Source: Cyanobacteria bacterium RI_101 (GTDB taxonomy: Bacteria > Cyanobacteriota > Cyanobacteriia > Cyanobacteriales > Microcystaceae). From it: DNA of 64,000 nt. Shown one piece after another: positions 41,061-51,573 of the stretch. How positions within the stretch are numbered: the stretch's first letter is position 1; each line of letters starts with the position of its first letter. The translations under genes and the position numbers were made by a program. The notes under the pieces are model-generated. The model had not been told where the DNA came from. It was given only the letters and a program-made list of their open reading frames with translations, and did not search any database. The DNA lies in NCBI GenBank assembly GCA_016471375.1, contig WGLZ01000057.1, positions 1-64,000 of the forward strand, read 5' to 3'.

Positions 41061-41822
41061 TTAGGCGTTAATCCGGCTGAGAAAGGCTTTTAGGCGCTCG
41101 CTCTTGGGCTGGCTAAAGAGTTGATCCGGGGGCCCCGCTTCCTCCACTACCCCGGCGTTAAAAAAGAGCACTTTATTGGACACTTCCTTGGCAAACTGCA
41201 TCTCGTGGGTGACCACGGCCATAGTCATCCCCTCCTCCGCCAATTGTTTCATCACGTTCAAAACCTCCCCCACCAATTCCGGGTCGAGGGCGCTAGTGGG
41301 TTCGTCAAAGAGCAGGACTTCCGGTTTCATACAGAGACCCCGAGCGATGGCCACCCGTTGTTTTTGACCGCCGGAGAGTTGTTCGGGATAAGCGCCGTGT
41401 TTCTCCCCTAAACCCACTTTTTCTAAATAGGTCAAAGCTCGCTCCTTGGATTCCGTCAAAGAAAGCTTCAGCACTTTGCGGGGCGCCAGCATCAAGTTTT
41501 CCAAAACGGTTAAGTGGGGAAAGAGATTAAAGTGTTGAAAGACCATCCCCACCCGCATCCGCAGTTGCCGCAGTTCCCCTTGGCTCACCTTCGGCTCAGA
41601 GAGATCCACCCCCGCCACGCTTAACTTGCCGCCGCTGATGGTTTCTAAACGATTTAAGCACCGCAAAAAGGTGCTTTTGCCGCAACCGGAGGGCCCGATG
41701 ATGGAAATGACGTCCCCCGGATACATGGAGCCGTTCACGCCCTTGAGGACTTGCAGTGAGCCGTAGTTTTTTTGCAGGTTTTCGCAGACCACGATGGGGA
41801 GCGGAATGTCGGCGGCGCTCAT
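41061..41822 (-). CDS. Polar amino acid ABC transporter ATP-binding protein (GlnQ-like)
   Basis: [20 protein letters not shown]...[42 protein letters not shown]. Confidence 0.94.
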   Translation of the reverse strand: MSAADIPLPIVVCENLQKNYGSLQVLKGVNGSMYPGDVISIIGPSGCGKSTFLRCLNRLETISGGKLSVAGVDLSEPKVSQGELRQLRMRVGMVFQHFNLFPHLTVLENLMLAPRKVLKLSLTESKERALTYLEKVGLGEKHGAYPEQLSGGQKQRVAIARGLCMKPEVLLFDEPTSALDPELVGEVLNVMKQLAEEGMTMAVVTHEMQFAKEVSNKVLFFNAGVVEEAGPPDQLFSQPKSERLKAFLSRINA

Positions 41823-41961
41823 GGTTAGGAGGGGGTTGGGTTAAGAAAAGGTCATATTAGGGTTAACCATAGCTAAACCCAAGGGTCTGCTTGGTATCGG
41901 CGCTTACATTTATTTTGGGGACGGCCGGGAATACTGGGGGGTCAAATCTTACCGGTCGGCC

Positions 41962-43524
41962 ATGAACCTATTGGCAAAATCCTCTCCCCTACGCTACTTA
42001 CTGCTGTTGGCCTTGAGTCTGCTCTTGACCCTGACGTCGCCTCTCCTGCCGGCGGTCTCCCAAACCGACGGCGGCGGTAGCCCCTTTGTTGTGGCCACGG
42101 AGCCGACTTTCCCCCCCTTTGAAATGACGGACGAGGCCACGGGAACCTTAACGGGTTTTGATATTGATTTAATCCAAGCGGTGGGAACAGCGGCGGGATT
42201 AGAGGTGCAAATCGAAAGTCTGCCCTTTGACGGCATTATCCCGGCGCTACAGTCCGGCACCATTCAAGCCGCCATTAGCGGCATTACCATCACCGCCGAG
42301 CGGGCCCAATCCGTCGCCTTCTCCAGCCCCTATTTTAAGGCGGGTCTCGCCATCGCCGTGCGGGAAGGGAACGAAACCATTCAATCCCTGGAGGATTTAA
42401 AGGGCAAAAAAATCGCCGTCCAAATCGGCACCACCGGCGCCATGGAAGCGGCTAAAATTCCCGGCGCCGAGGTGGTCAGTTTTGATTCGGCGGCGCTGGC
42501 CCTACAGGAGTTGGTCAATCGGAAAGTGGACGCGGTGATTAACGACGGCCCCGTCACCCTGTTCGCCATTAAGGAAGCGGGGTTAAGGGGGGTAAAAGTC
42601 GCCGGAGAATCGGTGACGGAGGAATTTTACGGTATCGCCTTGCCCTTGGCCCGACCGGGGGAAACCAATCAAAATCAGGCGCTGGTTAACTACGGTTTAT
42701 TTCAGATCATCGCCGACGGTAAATATAAGGCGCTCTACGAAAAATGGTTCGGCGCCGAGCCGCCCTTTTTACCCCTTGTGGCGCCGGCCATGGTGGGAAC
42801 CCAGGCGGCGCTGGAACAAGCCCAGCGGGGCCCCAGGGAACCCTTTTTTATCACCCTCTTTCGCAATCTGATCCGCGGCGCCGGGGTGACGGTGTTGTTA
42901 ACGGTTTTCGCCGTCTTTTTTGGCTTAATCGGCGGCACTCTAGCGGCGCTGGCGCTGATTTCTCCGGCGAAAATTCTGCAATGGTTGTTTCGCATTTATG
43001 TGGAGTTTTTCCGGGGCACGCCGATGCTCGTGCAACTGTTCATTATCTACTTCGGTCTGCCGGGGCTGTTTAAGGAACTGGGGATGGAGTGGACGCTAGA
43101 CCGCTTCCCCGCCGCGGTCATCGCCTTGAGTTTGAACGTGGCGGCCTATTTGGCGGAGATTATCCGGGGCGGTATCCAGTCCGTCGATCCGGGGCAGTGG
43201 GAGGCCTGTCAATCCCTGGGGATGACGCCCTGGCAAACCCTGCGAGAGGTGATTTTTCCCCAAGCGTTCCGCCGGGTTTTACCGCCCCTAGGCAACGAGT
43301 TTATCACCCTGATTAAGGACACCAGTTTAACGGCGGTCATCGGTTTCAGCGAACTCTTTCGGGAGGGGCAGTTGGTGGTGGCGACGACCTATAAAGCCTT
43401 TGAGGTCTATATCGCCGTCGCCTTGGTTTATCTGGTGTTAACGACGCTCTCTTCCATCGCCTTTAAGGCGCTGGAACATTATATGGATCCGGTGGGGAGG
43501 GCGAAGAAATTAGCGACCAGTTAA
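41962..43524 (+). CDS. Amino acid ABC transporter: fused periplasmic substrate-binding and permease domains
   Basis: Signal + SBP domain (FVVATEPTFPPFEMTDEATGTLTGFDIDLIQAVG) then HisM/GlnP permease with EAA loop WEACQSLGMTPWQTLREVIFPQAFRRVLPPLGN. Confidence 0.94.
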   Translation: MNLLAKSSPLRYLLLLALSLLLTLTSPLLPAVSQTDGGGSPFVVATEPTFPPFEMTDEATGTLTGFDIDLIQAVGTAAGLEVQIESLPFDGIIPALQSGTIQAAISGITITAERAQSVAFSSPYFKAGLAIAVREGNETIQSLEDLKGKKIAVQIGTTGAMEAAKIPGAEVVSFDSAALALQELVNRKVDAVINDGPVTLFAIKEAGLRGVKVAGESVTEEFYGIALPLARPGETNQNQALVNYGLFQIIADGKYKALYEKWFGAEPPFLPLVAPAMVGTQAALEQAQRGPREPFFITLFRNLIRGAGVTVLLTVFAVFFGLIGGTLAALALISPAKILQWLFRIYVEFFRGTPMLVQLFIIYFGLPGLFKELGMEWTLDRFPAAVIALSLNVAAYLAEIIRGGIQSVDPGQWEACQSLGMTPWQTLREVIFPQAFRRVLPPLGNEFITLIKDTSLTAVIGFSELFREGQLVVATTYKAFEVYIAVALVYLVLTTLSSIAFKALEHYMDPVGRAKKLATS

Positions 43525-43570
43525 TAACAGATATCAGTTATCAGATATCAGTTAACAGTTAACAGTCATA
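43525..43570. repeat. CTGATATCTG-type short repeat cluster
   Basis: taacagatatcagttatcagatatcagttaacagttaacagtcata immediately after the permease stop codon. Confidence 0.8.
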
Positions 43571-43607
43571 ACCAGTCTAAGTCACTTATGAAAAGACTCC
43601 GGTTAGC

Positions 43608-43640
43608 GCCCCCCTTTTCAAGGGGGGTTGGGGGGGATCA
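43608..43640. repeat. C-rich/G-rich intergenic hairpin repeat
   Basis: gccccccttttcaaggggggttgggggggatca. Confidence 0.7.
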
Positions 43641-43740
43641 CCATTGGATTGCGTTCACCAGCCATTTAATCCTGCTATATCAACAATTTGGGTTGAAGTT
43701 GATTGTTTAACTCCCCTCTCTTCTAAAGCGCCGAAATCGA

Positions 43741-43762
43741 GGGCTGAGCGTAGCCGAAGCCC
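43741..43762. repeat. TGAGCNNNNNCGAAG palindromic repeat
   Basis: gggctgagcgtagccgaagccc. Confidence 0.8.
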
Positions 43763-43795
43763 GACTAACCAGACTATTTTTGAGGAGCACAAACG

Positions 43796-45451
43796 ATGTT
43801 TTCTTTTCCCCGCGCCGTTTTTTCCCTTGCTGTGTTCAGTTTGGCTTGGCTCCCCAGCGCCGTTTTTGGAGAAGCGCCGAAGCCTCGCTATAAAACCTTT
43901 CAAGACGGAACTTTCCAGCCGAGGGTGGCGGATCTGCAAGCGCCGGGAGTTTCCCAGGTGTCCTCGGTCTCGGAGTTGCGGGATGTGCAACCCAATGAGT
44001 GGGCCTACGAGGCGCTGAAATCCCTGGTAGAGCGCTACGGCTGTATTGTGGGTTATCCCGACCAGACGTTCCGGGGCAATCGGGCGCTCAGCCGTTGGGA
44101 GTTTGCCGCTGGCTTAAACGCCTGTTTGAATACCCTAGAGCGCCTGATTCAGGAAAATGTGACGGTGTTACAGGCGGATTTGGAGAAGCTGAAAACCCTG
44201 GCCCAACAATTTGAGCAGGAATTAAGCCAACTCGGCGCTCGTCTGGATAATCTGGAGAGCCGCGTCGCCTATTTAGAGGATCATCAGTTTTCAACCACCA
44301 CGAAACTGAACGGCGACGTGATTATGGTTTATTCCGGGGTTTGGGGCGCCGAGCAGGCGGACGGCCCTCCGGATCAGTCTATTCAAAACGGTCAGCCCAC
44401 GGTTAGTTACCGTTCCCGGATGAATTGGGACACCAGCTTTACCGGTCAGGATCAACTGCGGGTCAGGATTCAAACCGCCAACTTTTTCCTCGCTCGGGGC
44501 GGCAGTAACCTGACGGATTTTAATTTTACCGTGGCCAGCGAACCCCTCACGCCTCAGGTGAATAAACTCCAGTACCGTTTCCCGGTCACCGAGCAATTAA
44601 CGGCCTGGATTAACGGCGCCAAAATTACTCTCGACGACGTGGCCGATCCCCTGGCGCCCTTTGCCAGTTCCTTCACCGAAGGGGCGCTCTCCTTCTTCGG
44701 CGCTATTTCCCCCATTTACCTCGCTAGCGATAATACCGGCCCCGGCGGCGGCTTGGCTTACCAGTTCACCCCGGAGTTGAGTCTCGGCGCCTTTTATTCC
44801 GCGGGCAACGGTTTTAAAACCGAATCCGGCAACGGTTTATTCAACGGTCAGTTTGTGACCGGCGCTCAGTTGACCTATCTCCCCAGCGCCGACACAGGAG
44901 TGGGGATCGCTTACACCCGCCAATATATTCCCCAAAATCAATTTAGCCGCTTCGCCGTCCTCGGCTTTACGGGCCTGGCCAACGCCGATAACCCCTTTAG
45001 CTTCGCCAATCGGGAGAACTTCGGCGACGGCAACGCCACCTCCTCCGATAACGTGGCCCTGATCTGGACCTGGCGCCTAGCGCCGGGGTTGAGTTTAGAG
45101 GGTTGGGGCATGTACACCAGCGCCTGGGCCGAAGGGGGAGAACGGGCCGGGGACAGCGCCGATATTTGGAACTGGAAGGTGAGTCTGGCCTTTCCCGACC
45201 TTTTTAAGGAGGGGAACTTGGGCATGATTTCCGTGGGTCAGCCCCCCTACGCCGCCCGCATCAGCAACAATAACGATCTGCCGGATATCACCCCGGCGAC
45301 AACGGATACGCCTTGGTTTGTGGAGAGTTTCTACGTCTTCCAAATTAACCCCAGTATTTCCCTCACGCCGGGGCTGTGGGTGGGCATTAACCCCGCCAAC
45401 GACCGGGCCCCCCTCTGGGTCTGGGCGCTCCGCACCAGTTACAAGTTTTAG
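43796..45451 (+). CDS. Iron uptake-type porin (SLH domain + OprB-like barrel)
   Basis: DVQPNEWAYEALKSLVERYGCIVGYPDQTFRGNRALSRWEFAAGLNACLNTLERL; C-terminal aromatic RTSYKF. Confidence 0.92.
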   Translation: MFSFPRAVFSLAVFSLAWLPSAVFGEAPKPRYKTFQDGTFQPRVADLQAPGVSQVSSVSELRDVQPNEWAYEALKSLVERYGCIVGYPDQTFRGNRALSRWEFAAGLNACLNTLERLIQENVTVLQADLEKLKTLAQQFEQELSQLGARLDNLESRVAYLEDHQFSTTTKLNGDVIMVYSGVWGAEQADGPPDQSIQNGQPTVSYRSRMNWDTSFTGQDQLRVRIQTANFFLARGGSNLTDFNFTVASEPLTPQVNKLQYRFPVTEQLTAWINGAKITLDDVADPLAPFASSFTEGALSFFGAISPIYLASDNTGPGGGLAYQFTPELSLGAFYSAGNGFKTESGNGLFNGQFVTGAQLTYLPSADTGVGIAYTRQYIPQNQFSRFAVLGFTGLANADNPFSFANRENFGDGNATSSDNVALIWTWRLAPGLSLEGWGMYTSAWAEGGERAGDSADIWNWKVSLAFPDLFKEGNLGMISVGQPPYAARISNNNDLPDITPATTDTPWFVESFYVFQINPSISLTPGLWVGINPANDRAPLWVWALRTSYKF

Positions 45452-45620
45452 AGGCGGTTGAGGGCGTTCCTCAGGCTCTGCGGGCGTTGCGCGCCGAGAA
45501 CTCCTCGGCGCTCCCCTCTGGGAACCGCCGCCCTCGCCGCCCCTTGGGCTATAATCCCCCCAGAATCCTAACCGCTTGATCTGATTCAATCGGTTTTCAG
45601 TAAGGCAAGAGAATTGACCT

Positions 45621-46400
45621 ATGGCCCAGCGTTTTGTACGGGTGCAAGCCGTCTCCGGGGAAATCCTCTACGGCGCTCTTGAGGCGAACCGGCAGGTGGA
45701 GGTCTGGGAACGAGCGCCCTGGTTGGGGGGTAAAGCCTCCTCCCGACGACTGGCGGAAACGGAGTATCACCTGCTTCCGCCCTGCTTACCCTCCAAGATT
45801 ATCGCCGTAGGTCGCAACTACTCCGCCCACGCCGCCGAGTTGGGCAACGAAGTCCCCCCGGAGCCTCTCCTTTTTCTCAAGCCGCCTTCGGCGCTGGCCG
45901 CGCCCCAGCAGATTATCCCTTACCCCGCTCAATCTCGACGGGTGGACTATGAAGGGGAATTGGCCCTGATTATCGGCGCCGAGACGAAGAACTGTAGCGA
46001 AGAGCAGGCGACGAGTCGAATTTGGGGCTACACCATCGCCAACGATATTACCGCTCGGGATCTCCAGCGCCAAGATAGCCAATGGACTCGGGCGAAGGGT
46101 TTTGACGGGTTTTGCCCCTTAGGCCCCTGGGCGGCGCGGCAAATTTCCCTAGACGCCCGTTTGGAAACCTGGATCAACGACGAGCCGGCGCCGCGGCAGT
46201 CGGCCCAACTAAACGAGATGATTTTTAAACCGGCGGTGTTGGTGTCCTATATTTCCCACATTATGACCCTCTGGCCGGGAGACGCGATCCTCACCGGCAC
46301 CCCCGCCGGTATTGGCGAATTGCGGCCCGGCGACCGGGTTCGGGTCAAAATCGAGGGCATTGGCGAATTGGAAAATAGTCTTGGAGAGTTAAAGCGATGA
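45621..46400 (+). CDS. Fumarylacetoacetate hydrolase family protein
   Basis: IIAVGRNYSAHAAELGNEVPPEPLLFLKPPSAL...DYEGELALIIGAE...GYTIANDITARDLQ...ILTGTPAGIGELRPGD. Confidence 0.93.
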   Translation: MAQRFVRVQAVSGEILYGALEANRQVEVWERAPWLGGKASSRRLAETEYHLLPPCLPSKIIAVGRNYSAHAAELGNEVPPEPLLFLKPPSALAAPQQIIPYPAQSRRVDYEGELALIIGAETKNCSEEQATSRIWGYTIANDITARDLQRQDSQWTRAKGFDGFCPLGPWAARQISLDARLETWINDEPAPRQSAQLNEMIFKPAVLVSYISHIMTLWPGDAILTGTPAGIGELRPGDRVRVKIEGIGELENSLGELKR

Positions 46401-47605
46401 ATACGTTGCAATTGGATCTGCGTCAAACTATCATTTTGGCAATTTTAGTCCTTTATTTAGGGAAATTTCTCACCAAACGGATTTCTTTTTTACAAACCTT
46501 TAACATTCCCGACGCCGTTTCTGGGGGCGTCATCGCCTCTCTTTTTTTTGGCGCTTATTATCTTCTTTTTGGTTCCCAAATTCTCTTTGATTTAGGCGTC
46601 AGGGACGCTTTTTTAATTATCTTTTTCACCACCCTAGGGCTGTCCTCTCGACTAGACGTTCTCTTAAAAGGCGGCAAACCCCTACTGATTCTCCTCGGAA
46701 CGGCGGTTGTCTTTTTAATCGCCCAAAATCTAACGGGAATCCTAGCGGCGGCGGCGCTGGGCTTAAAACTCCCCTTTGGTCTGCTGGCCGGGTCGATTTC
46801 CCTCAGTGGCGGCCACGGCACCACTATCGCTTGGTCTCCCATTTTTCAAGCGGATTACGGGATTGAGAACGCTTCGGAAATTGGTCTGGCTAGCGCCACT
46901 TTTGGTCTCGTCTTTGGCGGCGTTATCGGCGGCCCCTTAGCTAAGTTTTTAATCCTCAAATACCAACTCCAGCCTGACGAGGGAGATCAGGATCTCTCCA
47001 TTAGTATTCGAGCCGATCAAGACGACGTGCAAATTGATTATTTGACCCTGCTAAACGCTATTTTAGTCATCGCCGTAGCTATTGGTTTAGGGTTTGAAAT
47101 TCATCGAATTTTAGTCGATTTTGGCCTGCGGTTACCGCCCTTTGTCACCTGTTTACTGGCCGGCATCGCTTTAACCAACACCCTACCTCTACTGTTTCGG
47201 GGCCTGAAGTGGCCGGGGGGAACCGCCTCGTTGGCGCTGATCGCCGACGTCTGTCTGGGTCTCTTTTTAGCGATTTCCCTGATGAGTTTACAGTTGTGGA
47301 CCTTGGCGGATATGGGCTGGGCCATCGCGTTGATTCTGGCGCTTCAACTCTTGTTGTCCATTATTTACACCCTGGTTTTTGTGTTTCCTTTGATGGGGAA
47401 AAACTACACGGCGGCGGTGGTTTCCGCGGGTTATTCCGGGCTGACCCTCGGCGCCACGCCAACGGCTATCGCCAATATGACGGCGGTGACGGAACAATTC
47501 GGCGCCGCTCCCCAGGCTTTTATCATCGTTCCCCTCGTCGGCGCTTTTTTTATCGATTTGGCTAACGCTTTAGTCATTCAACGGTTTTTAACGGCGCTGG
47601 GCTGA
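46397..47605 (+). CDS. gltS: Sodium/glutamate symporter
   Basis: FNIPDAVSGGVIASLFFGAYY, SLSGGHGTTIAWSPIF, GATPTAIANMTAVTEQFGAAPQAFIIVPLVGAFFIDLANALVI; ATGA overlap with upstream gene. Confidence 0.93.
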   Translation: MNTLQLDLRQTIILAILVLYLGKFLTKRISFLQTFNIPDAVSGGVIASLFFGAYYLLFGSQILFDLGVRDAFLIIFFTTLGLSSRLDVLLKGGKPLLILLGTAVVFLIAQNLTGILAAAALGLKLPFGLLAGSISLSGGHGTTIAWSPIFQADYGIENASEIGLASATFGLVFGGVIGGPLAKFLILKYQLQPDEGDQDLSISIRADQDDVQIDYLTLLNAILVIAVAIGLGFEIHRILVDFGLRLPPFVTCLLAGIALTNTLPLLFRGLKWPGGTASLALIADVCLGLFLAISLMSLQLWTLADMGWAIALILALQLLLSIIYTLVFVFPLMGKNYTAAVVSAGYSGLTLGATPTAIANMTAVTEQFGAAPQAFIIVPLVGAFFIDLANALVIQRFLTALG

Positions 47606-48017
47606 TTGTCTCAGTCGATTGTCTAAATCGAGATGAGCCGAATCCCTCCCGTTGAGTTTGGCGCTTATGGCCCATTTCAAGTCCGAAGCGCGCCAGGGCG
47701 TGACTGAGGGGAGAATACCTCATAGGGGGTACAGTAATCAAGAGATTTACGGGGACGATGGTTGAGTAAATTTGTTGCGTGTGATACTTCAGACTGTTTG
47801 ACTAGTTTGAAGTTTGTACCTTCAAGAAAGAGCCGTATTGAGCTTGGTTATCGAGACTGTCGAAGTAGGGGCTAGGGGGGATAAACCCAGAGCGCCGGTC
47901 GAGAAATCCCCCTTAAAAAGGGGGCCCAAGAACCAATGGGAAAATGAGCGCCCTTCGACGCCGCTATCCACAAAGACCGCCTAAATCAACACGCCGTCGG
48001 CGATATTGCCAGCGCCG

Positions 48018-50795
48018 TTAAAGCCAATTACCCACTAGCACGAAGGGCGCCCAATAGTAGGGATGATTGAACTGTTCCGATTTGAGCAGCGCCGCCTGAG
48101 ATTGACGGAGCGCCTCGGCTTTACTGACCTGGGATTGGCGTAAAGCCCGGTAAAAATCCGTCATCAGGTCGGCGGTGGATTCGTCAAAAACCCGCCAGAG
48201 GGTGGCCACGGTGCTCCGAGCGCCGGAACGGAGGGCGACGCCCGCTAGGCCGAGGGGCGCTTGGTTGTCGCCGGTGGCGGTTTGGCAGGCGCTCAGGGTC
48301 AGCAATTCCAATGGCGCCTGGGTTAAATCCCCCCGCTCCCGCAGGAGTTGATCCAGTTCCTTAACGTTAATTTTTTTATCCCAGGCGAGGAGAAAGGTGT
48401 CCTCGGATTTAGAGGAAAAGAGGCCGTGGGTAGCCAAGTGGACGACGGGAAAAGGGGTTTGGCGCAGTTCCGCCTGCAAGCGCCCGGCGGTAAAGTCCTC
48501 ATTAAAAAGCACCTGGGTCGCGGAGGACTGGGAAATTTCCGCCACCTCCGTTTTTACCTCCGGGATGGGGTCAAAGTCCGGGTGATTTTGGGTGTTCTCC
48601 AGTCCGCCAATCAGAATCGAGAGGCTTTCGGCGCTGAGCGCCCGGGGGCTGAGGAGTTGCAGTCCGGGGGTAAAGGCGATGGCGTATTTTTCTACTAAAA
48701 AACGCCGGCCATCGTGGAGCGCCGCTAGGGGAACGCCCCGGAGAGAGCCGTCCATGACAAAGACGAGGGTTTGGATCTGACGGCGCTGGAGCGCCGGGGC
48801 AAAGGGAGCGATGAGCCATTGGTACAATTGCTGGCTATAGCGGAGATTGAGGCGCTGGCGGTAAGCCGGGTCGAAAATATTGATCAGCATTTCGTCCACC
48901 ACCGCCTGAAGCGCCTGCTGGGCGGATTGTCCCTGACGGGGATCGCCCAGGGGAACGCTGTGGTAAGTCAGGGGTTGCTCCGGTAGGGAGAGGATCACCG
49001 CCAAGCGATCCGGCAGGGTGGTGGCGTAAATCACCGCCGCTTTGGGGTCGATGGTCTCAATGGATTGGGGGTTGGCCTCTAGACAGGCTTCCTGGAAAAA
49101 GTTGTTCAATTCCGCCAACTGGAGGGATTCGAGAATATCTCGGGAGCGCCGAAGATTCTCCTGACTCGGATTCGCCTCTAGAAGCAACAGGGCCACCAAT
49201 TCCCGATAGACCGGCTCCACCCGTTCCCGGAAACCGAACTGAAGATCCGGCGGGGTCGCGGCCAACTCCTGCCGCAGGGATTCCAGACTGGCGTAGGCGG
49301 CGTCATAGGCGGCCAGGGCCCGGTCGGTTTGCCCCTGCGCTCGGGCGAAACGTCCCAACTGCCACTGCCAGAGGTAGCTCAATTCCGGGTTTTGGTAGGC
49401 GGTAATGGGGGCAACGGCTCGCTCCGTCGCGGCCAGCGCCGCTTCCCCTTGACCCTGCCGGGCCAGCCAGGCGCCTTCGTAGCCCCAGACATTGGACAAC
49501 AGCGCCGGATCGCCGAGGGCAGACGCCTCCCGCTTGGCTTGATCCAGCAGACGCCGACTCCGTTCCGGGGTTAAAAACGGCGCAAAGGCGGCTTGGTATT
49601 GACGGCGCTCTTCGGCGCTGGGGAGGGGACAGGATTGGAGGAGGGGAGATTGAGAGATGAGGGGCCGGGGATTAAAGCCCTGCTCCAGACAGAGTAAAGT
49701 TTGGGTCAACTTGAGACGACTGGTGGTCGCGCCGCGACCGGGGGGCAGTTGCTCGACGTCCTGTTCCAGCGCCGTCAGGAGGGGCGGAAGGCTGGGCCAT
49801 TGCCGCAGTTGGGCCAGCAGTTGCCCGCGATTAAACCGAGCCTGGTGTTGACCCGATAGCCCTGGCGCCAAGGTTTCCGCCTCTTGGTAACAGGTTAGGG
49901 CCTGTCGGTAGAGGCTAAAGGTTCCTAGCCCTGAAGATAACGGCGCTGAACAGGCCCGATCCGGGGCCGGCAAACGGGGAGTTTGGCGCTCCGCCGGGGT
50001 CAGTTGGCGGTTGGCCAGCGCCTTGAGAACGTTGCCTTGATTGAGGCGAATTTCCGCTTTTTGGGCAGGGTTTTCGCTTAAACGATCCGCCGCCAGGAGA
50101 ACTTGCCAGGCGGACTCCAGCCGTCCCATCTGCCGTTGGGTCGCGCCTAACGCGAGGAGAAGCGGCGCTTGTTCCGGCGCCTTTAAACTTTCCAGTTGAG
50201 CGGCGCTGATTTGGCAATCCTTGGGGGGGAGTTCTAGGCCGGTTAAGAGCGCGTTACAGGCTCGGGGGTACATTCCCAGCGCTTGGTAGGCTTCCGCCTG
50301 TTGCCGTTGGAGATCAAGACGGGTTTCTAAATCCGGTTTTCCCAAGGTTTCGGCGCTTTGCCAAGTCGCCAGCGCCGCCTGGGGAGCGCCCTGTCGCAGT
50401 TGTAATTGTCCTTGGATTATTAAGGCTTGAGCGAGTAAGCGCTCCCGTTCCGGAGAAGGGGTTTGGGCCGTTAAGACCCGACGACTTTCCTCAATGGCTT
50501 GGCTTGCGGCTTGCCAATCCCCCAGTTGTTGGTAAGTTAACGCTAAATTACTGAGGGCCATGCCTTGGTTTAAAACATCCTTCTCCCCCGCAAACCGCTC
50601 CGCTAACCCCCGCCAGAGGGGGAGCGCCCCTTGAAAATCCCCGGCTTGATAGAGCGCCTGGGCTTGACTCAAGGGCGGCTGAGCTTGGAGGGGGCTGACG
50701 GCGCTCCAGCCCAGGGTCAGGCAAAAACCGAGGAGCAGACCCCAAAACCAAGGGAATTTCCGGGAAAAGGTAGAGAGCGGGAGAGGAACTTTCAT
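48018..50795 (-). CDS. Exported TPR + CHAT (caspase-like) domain protein
   Basis: N-term signal/TM; TPR-like helices; C-term VVHLATHGLFSS (His) and LLTLSACQTATG (Cys). Confidence 0.92.
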   Translation of the reverse strand: MKVPLPLSTFSRKFPWFWGLLLGFCLTLGWSAVSPLQAQPPLSQAQALYQAGDFQGALPLWRGLAERFAGEKDVLNQGMALSNLALTYQQLGDWQAASQAIEESRRVLTAQTPSPERERLLAQALIIQGQLQLRQGAPQAALATWQSAETLGKPDLETRLDLQRQQAEAYQALGMYPRACNALLTGLELPPKDCQISAAQLESLKAPEQAPLLLALGATQRQMGRLESAWQVLLAADRLSENPAQKAEIRLNQGNVLKALANRQLTPAERQTPRLPAPDRACSAPLSSGLGTFSLYRQALTCYQEAETLAPGLSGQHQARFNRGQLLAQLRQWPSLPPLLTALEQDVEQLPPGRGATTSRLKLTQTLLCLEQGFNPRPLISQSPLLQSCPLPSAEERRQYQAAFAPFLTPERSRRLLDQAKREASALGDPALLSNVWGYEGAWLARQGQGEAALAATERAVAPITAYQNPELSYLWQWQLGRFARAQGQTDRALAAYDAAYASLESLRQELAATPPDLQFGFRERVEPVYRELVALLLLEANPSQENLRRSRDILESLQLAELNNFFQEACLEANPQSIETIDPKAAVIYATTLPDRLAVILSLPEQPLTYHSVPLGDPRQGQSAQQALQAVVDEMLINIFDPAYRQRLNLRYSQQLYQWLIAPFAPALQRRQIQTLVFVMDGSLRGVPLAALHDGRRFLVEKYAIAFTPGLQLLSPRALSAESLSILIGGLENTQNHPDFDPIPEVKTEVAEISQSSATQVLFNEDFTAGRLQAELRQTPFPVVHLATHGLFSSKSEDTFLLAWDKKINVKELDQLLRERGDLTQAPLELLTLSACQTATGDNQAPLGLAGVALRSGARSTVATLWRVFDESTADLMTDFYRALRQSQVSKAEALRQSQAALLKSEQFNHPYYWAPFVLVGNWL

Positions 50796-50964
50796 GGCGG
50801 CTAGGGAAAGTAAGGCGGAAAAGCGGGTTCGGCCGGGTTGAGCGGAGTCTTTGGCGTTAAAGATATAATTGACAGCGGGCGTCGCGAGCGCCGTCTTTAG
50901 TCCCCCAGTTTAACTGACTTATATTTAACTTACTATTTAAACATTGACGGAGAAGCTCAACGCT

Positions 50965-51573
50965 ATGGGATCTGCAAACTCGGCCAACTTCTCGCGGGAA
51001 CTGAAAACCCAAGCCCTGATTCTCGGGAGCTTCGCGGGGATTTTTTGGCTTCTGGAAATTCTCGACGTCTTTGTTTTTCACCACAGTCTCGACCGCTTCG
51101 GCATTCAGCCCCACAGTCTAGTCGGTCTGCGGGGCATTCTCTTCGCGCCCTTCCTCCACGGCGGTTTCCTCCACTTGATGGCCAATACCGTTCCTTTTTT
51201 AGTCCTGGGCTGGTTCGTGATGCTCCAGGAAACCAGCGATTTTTGGATTGTGACGGCGCTGACCATGCTGGTGGGGGGCTTGGGCACCTGGCTCTTTGGC
51301 GGCGCCGGCTCGGTTCATGTGGGCGCCAGTATTTTAATCTTTGGCTATTTAGGCTTTTTGCTCTTCCGGGGCTTTTTCCAGCGCAATCTCCCTTCCATCG
51401 CCCTGTCCATGGCGGCGCTCTTTCTCTATGGCGGGGCGCTCTGGGGGGTTCTGCCCCTGCAAGCGGGGGTGTCCTGGCAGGGGCATCTCTTTGGTTTTCT
51501 GGGCGGCGTCTGGGCGGCCCAGTTGATCGCCAAGGAAAAACGCTTTTACAGCGACTCCTCAAAGCGCCGATAG
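50965..51573 (+). CDS. Rhomboid-family intramembrane protease
   Basis: LHGGFLHLMANTVPFLVLG, VGASILIFGYLGFLLFRGFF, GVSWQGHLFGFLGG; ATG at 50965 preferred over TTG at 50944. Confidence 0.85.
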   Translation: MGSANSANFSRELKTQALILGSFAGIFWLLEILDVFVFHHSLDRFGIQPHSLVGLRGILFAPFLHGGFLHLMANTVPFLVLGWFVMLQETSDFWIVTALTMLVGGLGTWLFGGAGSVHVGASILIFGYLGFLLFRGFFQRNLPSIALSMAALFLYGGALWGVLPLQAGVSWQGHLFGFLGGVWAAQLIAKEKRFYSDSSKRR

